Source: Phytoactinopolyspora halophila
GTDB taxonomy: Bacteria; Actinomycetota; Actinomycetes; Jiangellales; Jiangellaceae
Assembly (NCBI RefSeq): GCF_003287285.1
Contig: NZ_QMIG01000013.1
Span: forward strand, 59,445-123,444
DNA length: 64,000 nt
Direction of reading: 5' to 3'
Part shown: positions 60,844 through 64,000 of the stretch, piece by piece
Numbering within the stretch: position 1 is the stretch's first letter
Layout: each line of letters opens with the position of its first letter
Translations under genes and position numbers: made by a program
The notes under the pieces: model-generated
What the model was told of the DNA's origin: nothing
The model's input: only the letters and a program-made list of their open reading frames with translations
Database searches by the model: none

Positions 60844-61011
60844 GATCGGTCGATTCCGCCGTGTATCGGTAGTAGCTTCAACGCCCACCCAGCTCATCTG
60901 ACACCATCCCCGTTTGCGCGACCGACAGCCGCAGTGCCGACAGTTAAATCACTGTGCGGCGATGAGTTTCCACGTCCACACACCTCTATAGCCTGAGTCA
61001 CAGGGGAGGTG
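60844..61011 (-). pseudogene. Decayed 5' fragment of the 53404-54219 gene
   Basis: Read on the minus strand, this block gives LRLSVAQTGMVSDELGGR, a stop, then SYYRYTAESTDPQLPG. That lines up with LRLSVVYAGMVSDESGGR and CQYRYMVESTDPEAPG of the intact protein, and the leader (CTGAGTCACAGGGGAGGTG) is shared. There is a further upstream stop, so the copy is dead. The rest of the gene is missing. The remainder of 60669-61094 shows no gene. Confidence 0.8.
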
Positions 61012-61094
61012 GGGAGTGTCAACGGACGGTGTAATGGTTGAGTTTCAGTTGGTGGTGCTGGGGAGGATGCGGCCCTGGGTACGTGGTCGTTCTT

Positions 61095-62043
61095 CTAGTC
61101 GACGCTGAGCTTGGCGAGCACGAGCGCGTGATCAGAGACGGGTTCGTTGCGGCGTTGATTGGGGTTGCCTTCGATCGAAGGGAGTGGCCGGGCTTCGATA
61201 CTGCGGACTTGCTCGATGCGATCGAGAAGGGTCTGATTTACCAGGATGTGGTCGATAAGTTCACCGCGGCCTCGGTAGACACGGGAATACTGCTGGTCCG
61301 CTGGTAGCAACGGGGCGAGGTTCCATAGACGCCAGGCGTCGCCTTGGTCTGGTCGATTGAAGCCACCCGTGCCGAACTCTGAGCCTGGTGGGCCGAGCAA
61401 TATCTGAGTTGTCGCAGCCTGCGGCTCATCGTTGAGATCGCCGAGGACGATGATGGGATGATCCTGGCCGCGGCCATCGATAAGTTGGTTCGCAAGATCA
61501 CGAACGGTGACCGCCTCAGCGGCCCGCCTATACAGAGCGTATGCCGCGTACCGGGCACGCTCTCCCTCGTCTCGTGGGCTGAACCTGCCGCCCGGAAAGG
61601 TCAGCAGTTTTGACTTGAAATGGCATGTGACCAGTGTTAACGACAACTCAGCCGCAGGCTCTATGCGCACGGCCAGCGCACCTCGGCCCATGCGTGTCGT
61701 CACGGCGCCCGAATCGTCGGCCTGCAATTCTGCCAATGTGTCCGGAAAGCTGGCCACATCGGCGACCAGGGTCAACGGATGGCGGGACACGAAGCCGACG
61801 CGGATACCGCGGCTATCAGGAATCTCGACACAGCCGTATGCCACCGCCCATCAAGTAGATCCCCGACGTGGTCTAGGGCCGCCGATCTCCCACCTCTTGG
61901 ACGGCGAGTACGTCCAGGTCCAGATCACCGATGGCCTTGGCAACGCCTTCCACCTTGGCGTGGTAGGTCTGTTTATCATCTGGGCCAAACTCTGCGCCTG
62001 GAAGGTAGAGATTCTCTAGATTCCAGGTACCGACGGCCACCAT
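61095..62043 (-). pseudogene. Endonuclease/exonuclease/phosphatase-family gene broken by two frameshifts
   Basis: An ATG at 62043 opens VAVGTWNLENLYLPGAEFGP and DVLAVQEVGD, the start of an EEP-family nuclease, and runs into a stop near 61876. The sequence continues in a second frame (LDHVGDLLDGRWHTAVSRF) and then, from about 61828, in a third (DSRGIRVGFVSRHPLTLV) to the end: LTLVTCHFKSKLL, IIVLGDLNDEP, and the final ELIDHILVNQ and SDHALVLAKL. Two single-base losses restore one frame of about 316 residues, a normal family length. The downstream part alone could start at GTG 61844 but would lack the first catalytic glutamate. Confidence 0.85.
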
Positions 62044-62841
62044 GCCTACCCACCCCTTTCTGTTGTTGTCACCCCGCTATCGACGTGGCTGCGATCCTAG
62101 ACGTAGACCACGGCTACGAGGCTGATCAGGCCACGCGCACAGGTCCGTTGGACTCCGGGTTCGCAGGCGGCATCGAATAGCCTACAGAAGCCCTCGGTGT
62201 CGTCTGGGGAGACCGCGAGCCCCGATTGCCGACGATGATGACCAGGTCGGAGCGGGAGCTGAAACCCGAGCCAGGCGTAGGCGAGCACCCAAGGCCGAGC
62301 ACGATGGACGATGCGCACGGAAGCGCCACTGAACGCGTTCGCGATCACCTTTCCCCGGACGTCTGGACGCCGACGACCAGCTAGAACCGCCAGGGCCAGA
62401 TCCACCGCTCATCTCACACACCCTGATCGCGCTGTTCGCAGAGGACGCGGAATGCCTGGTGTGGGTGCTACTCCACCCGCAGGTGCATCGTTCCGCCGCT
62501 TGCGCGTGCGCGGACTGAGGAGAGTCCCCGCCCTGAGCGTCGAGCAGAACGCTCGCCGCCTCCAAGGTGTGTTCCAGGGCAGGGCCGAAGATGGCTTAGA
62601 GCGGCGCACAGCGGCTGTGGTGGCCCATGCGTCTGGAGTCGGCAACAGAGTCGACAACCTGATCGAGCAAACCTCGACGACGGGGCAGCTCCTCGACGTG
62701 ATAACGCATCTGCTCGACCAATAGTTCGGTATCGATATGCGTCTCGGTTCCTCGCGTTTGCGTTGATTTCGCTCGCCTCGTAGCGCCAGTATGCTCGCCT
62801 GATGACGTACCGATTGGCTCATGTCGGATAAGGGGTGCCAG
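62044..62841. other. Region of gene remnants without an intact gene
   Basis: Short overlapping frames occur on both strands, none with a good start and a recognisable product. One plus-strand stretch near 62370-62510 reads LISHTLIALFAEDAECLVWV and then LLHPQVHRSA before a stop, which looks like former coding sequence with frameshifts. I see no RNA gene or repeat here. Confidence 0.45.
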
Positions 62842-63195
62842 ATGACAGGTATGGTGAACGCTGGCTCGCTGCATATTAGCGTTAACATCTACAACTTCGT
62901 GTTGAGGGACACATCAGTCTCACGTACGTACACCAGTCACCGCCAGTTCGATCCGGAAGCGAACAGTCACATAGACCTAGGGACACCTGATTCTCTTGCC
63001 AGAATCGTGAACCTCCTCATAAATGTCGGCTACGATTACAAGTCTGTAAGTAGTCACTACATTTCTTTGCCATCGGACCCCGGCGCGGTTTCGTGGTGGT
63101 TTTCTGACTACGATTTGCCCATGTGGGTAGTGAAATCTGCGTCCAAGAACATCGATGAGCTAACGGCAACTCTGATTGAGCTGAAGAGCAAATAG
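62842..63195 (+). CDS. Hypothetical protein from AT-richer DNA
   Basis: The 117-residue protein (MTGMVNAGSLHISVNIYNF...) is rich in Ser, Asn, Ile and Tyr, and its codons are much less GC-biased than those of all neighbours. It has no membrane segment and no recognised family; the middle reads DSLARIVNLLINVGYDYKSV and the end KNIDELTATLIELKSK. AAGGGG is well placed before the ATG at 62842, so this is preferred to 62821. Composition suggests recent acquisition from another source. Confidence 0.6.
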   Translation: MTGMVNAGSLHISVNIYNFVLRDTSVSRTYTSHRQFDPEANSHIDLGTPDSLARIVNLLINVGYDYKSVSSHYISLPSDPGAVSWWFSDYDLPMWVVKSASKNIDELTATLIELKSK

Positions 63196-63250
63196 TGTCA
63201 TCTCATGCCGCCGACATCAGCGGAGACACCGGAGTCCCGAATGTCACCGT

Positions 63251-63462
63251 GCTGCCGAGCGTCTCGGCTGCATTGTCCTTCCGATGGAGAGCGAACTCGG
63301 TAAGCACCCGGGACGTCCACCCGGGTTGACGAGATTCCGATCATCCTGGTGAGCCGGTCGAACGCGACGGTGCCAGGCGACCGACAGTGCTTCACGGTTG
63401 CTCACGAACTCGGTCACATCCTGCTCCACTCGACCTGTCCACCACCCGAGTCTTCGGGATAA
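63251..63462 (+). pseudogene. Broken ImmA/IrrE-type metallopeptidase fragment
   Basis: One frame reads AAERLGCIVLPMESELGKHP (from 63251), and after a frameshift near 63310 another reads STRVDEIPIILVSRSNATVP and FTVAHELGHILLHSTCPPPE before a stop at 63460-63462. Together they match the standard ImmA/IrrE core with its HExxH motif at 63403-63417. No intact start or C-terminal third is present, so the gene is dead. Confidence 0.78.
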
Positions 63463-63466
63463 GTAG

Positions 63467-63733
63467 ATTTCGGCGCGCGGCTGGAACACCGGCGAGCCAG
63501 TCTATGTCGGCTACGAGCGAGCTGTGTGGCTCGGGAAGGCGGTGCGTCAGCGCTTCCCTGAAGACGAGTCCTTTGCACGAGCTGCCGAGCAGTCCGGTTT
63601 CGACGCGTCGTGGTTTGAGCGATGGACGAGATGGGAGCAGCCATCGGTGCCGGATGCAACTGTCATCGAGCTGAGCGCTCGACGCGGCCGCAAGCGCGGC
63701 ACCGGCGACTCGGGTCAGCCGTTGTTCCCTTAG
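63467..63733 (+). pseudogene. C-terminal fragment of an unknown gene
   Basis: From just after the peptidase fragment's stop, a frame is open to 63733: GWNTGEPVYVGYERAVWLGK, AVRQRFPEDESFARAAEQSG, FDASWFERWTRWEQPSVPDA, ending SGQPLFP. It reads like real protein. A 69-residue product could start at 63524 (gtg-type codon), but the conserved-looking sequence begins earlier without a start, so it is probably a remnant, perhaps of the peptidase gene. Between 63734 and attR I see no gene. Confidence 0.5.
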
Positions 63734-63890
63734 GGCGCGGGTAGCGGCGACGCCGATATGGCGAGGATGACGGTCGTTCCCGTCGCGCTAGCTTGGGGGC
63801 GCATCCGTCGATCGGAACGGAGTCGCGGAGCCAAGGAAGAACGTGCAGGTCAGGCGGCTATGTTGATCATCGTGTGCGTGTGGTAGGTGG

Positions 63891-63911
63891 TCAAGTCCCT
63901 CCTCGGACACG
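63891..63911. other. attR core
   Basis: TCAAGTCCCTCCTCGGACACG matches the tRNA-Leu 3' end at 21384-21404 except for T in place of C at the tenth base. The sequence before it is not tRNA, so this is the right junction of the element. About 90 bp of chromosome follow. Confidence 0.85.
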
Positions 63912-64000
63912 TTGCAGAGTTCTGACCTGCGGAAACGCGGGTCTTCGGATCCTGGCGGGGTGCTGGGTTCATCGGACGATGATGGAGCCTAGTACTCGCC

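Larger units (their letters stand above)
21384..63911. mobile_element. Integrative and conjugative element inserted in the 3' end of tRNA-Leu (about 42.5 kb)
   Basis: The element is bounded by a 21-bp direct repeat of the tRNA-Leu 3' end with one mismatch. It carries a serine recombinase at the left end, a type IV secretion gene set (VirD4, split VirB4, VirB6, VirB2-like, VirB1-like and VirB8-like), SSB, ParB, a prim-pol primase, SpdB, ArdC-type antirestriction, a repressor/protease pair and a MobF relaxase. Cargo includes a restriction-modification system and a large helicase. The gene set is that of the actinobacterial SCO6880-type conjugative elements. Whether it is still mobile is not shown; relaxase, T4SS and recombinase all look intact, and decay is limited to the right 3 kb. 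Confidence 0.88.

Noticed and set aside
61011..61045. Possible insertion-sequence end (GAGTGTCAACGGACGGTGT)
   Set aside because: It vaguely recalls an IS terminus, but no transposase fragment, matching inverted end or target duplication was found.
62182..62565. Minus-strand 127-codon frame with Cys/Ser-rich sequence
   Set aside because: No ribosome site or family; opposite-strand remnants explain the region equally well, so neither is called as a gene.
63888..63911. Second tRNA gene
   Set aside because: Only the 3' part of tRNA-Leu is present; no 5' acceptor strand, D arm or anticodon arm precedes it. It is attR.

Overview
The window is high-GC DNA from an actinobacterium (Actinomycetota). 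Supporting signs are the run rsmB / rpe / ribD-ribE-ribBA-ribH / hisE-hisG, frequent GTG starts, a Ku protein with a lysine-rich tail, and an SCO6880/SCO6881-type conjugation system. The genus cannot be fixed from the sequence. Two parts join at a tRNA-Leu gene: a chromosomal backbone (1 to about 21,400) and an integrated conjugative element (about 21,384 to 63,911), followed by about 90 bp of chromosome.

Backbone. The 3' part of rsmB is followed by a 1.1-kb patch of unusual repeats, a flavin-fold oxidase gene and rpe. An FMN riboswitch then precedes a tightly coupled riboflavin operon (ribD, ribE, ribBA, ribH) that runs into hisE and hisG. On the minus strand are a MOSC protein, a fold-type-III PLP-like protein that lacks its expected lysine, a YrhK-like membrane protein, serB and a conserved hypothetical. 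On the plus strand are a SixA-like phosphatase, an ABC ATPase, an NfeD/SPFH pair, an rRNA/tRNA 2'-O-methyltransferase and ku. A NUDIX-NYN fusion and a second flavin-fold protein lead to tRNA-Leu(GAG).

Mobile element. A 21-bp sequence from the tRNA 3' end recurs with one mismatch at 63,891-63,911, which gives attL and attR and a length of about 42.5 kb. A large serine recombinase lies at the left end and its last codons are inside the tRNA gene. Leftward genes then encode SSB, a VirD4 coupling protein, a split VirB4 (SCO6880-like protein plus ATPase), a VirB6-like protein, two VirB2-like proteins, a three-domain cell-wall hydrolase, a VirB8-like protein, ParB, SpdB, a prim-pol primase and an ArdC-type antirestriction protein. 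A divergent regulatory block (XRE repressor, ImmA-like protease, 7-TM protein, PAP2 protein) follows. Next come an operon of a PemK-fold protein, an unknown protein and an IrrE-type protease with a zinc-ribbon tail, then the MobF relaxase-helicase and small accessory genes.

The right arm carries cargo: an Eco29kI-like restriction-modification operon with a Vsr endonuclease, and a 900-residue helicase with an unrecognised N-terminal half. This cargo is flanked by a live gene and a decayed partial copy of it in the same orientation. The last 3 kb before attR is a graveyard: a twice-frameshifted endonuclease/exonuclease/phosphatase gene, a broken ImmA/IrrE peptidase gene and an AT-richer orphan gene. 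The best candidates for undescribed biology are the PemK-fold/IrrE operon, the repressor-protease-7TM-PAP2 operon and the helicase.
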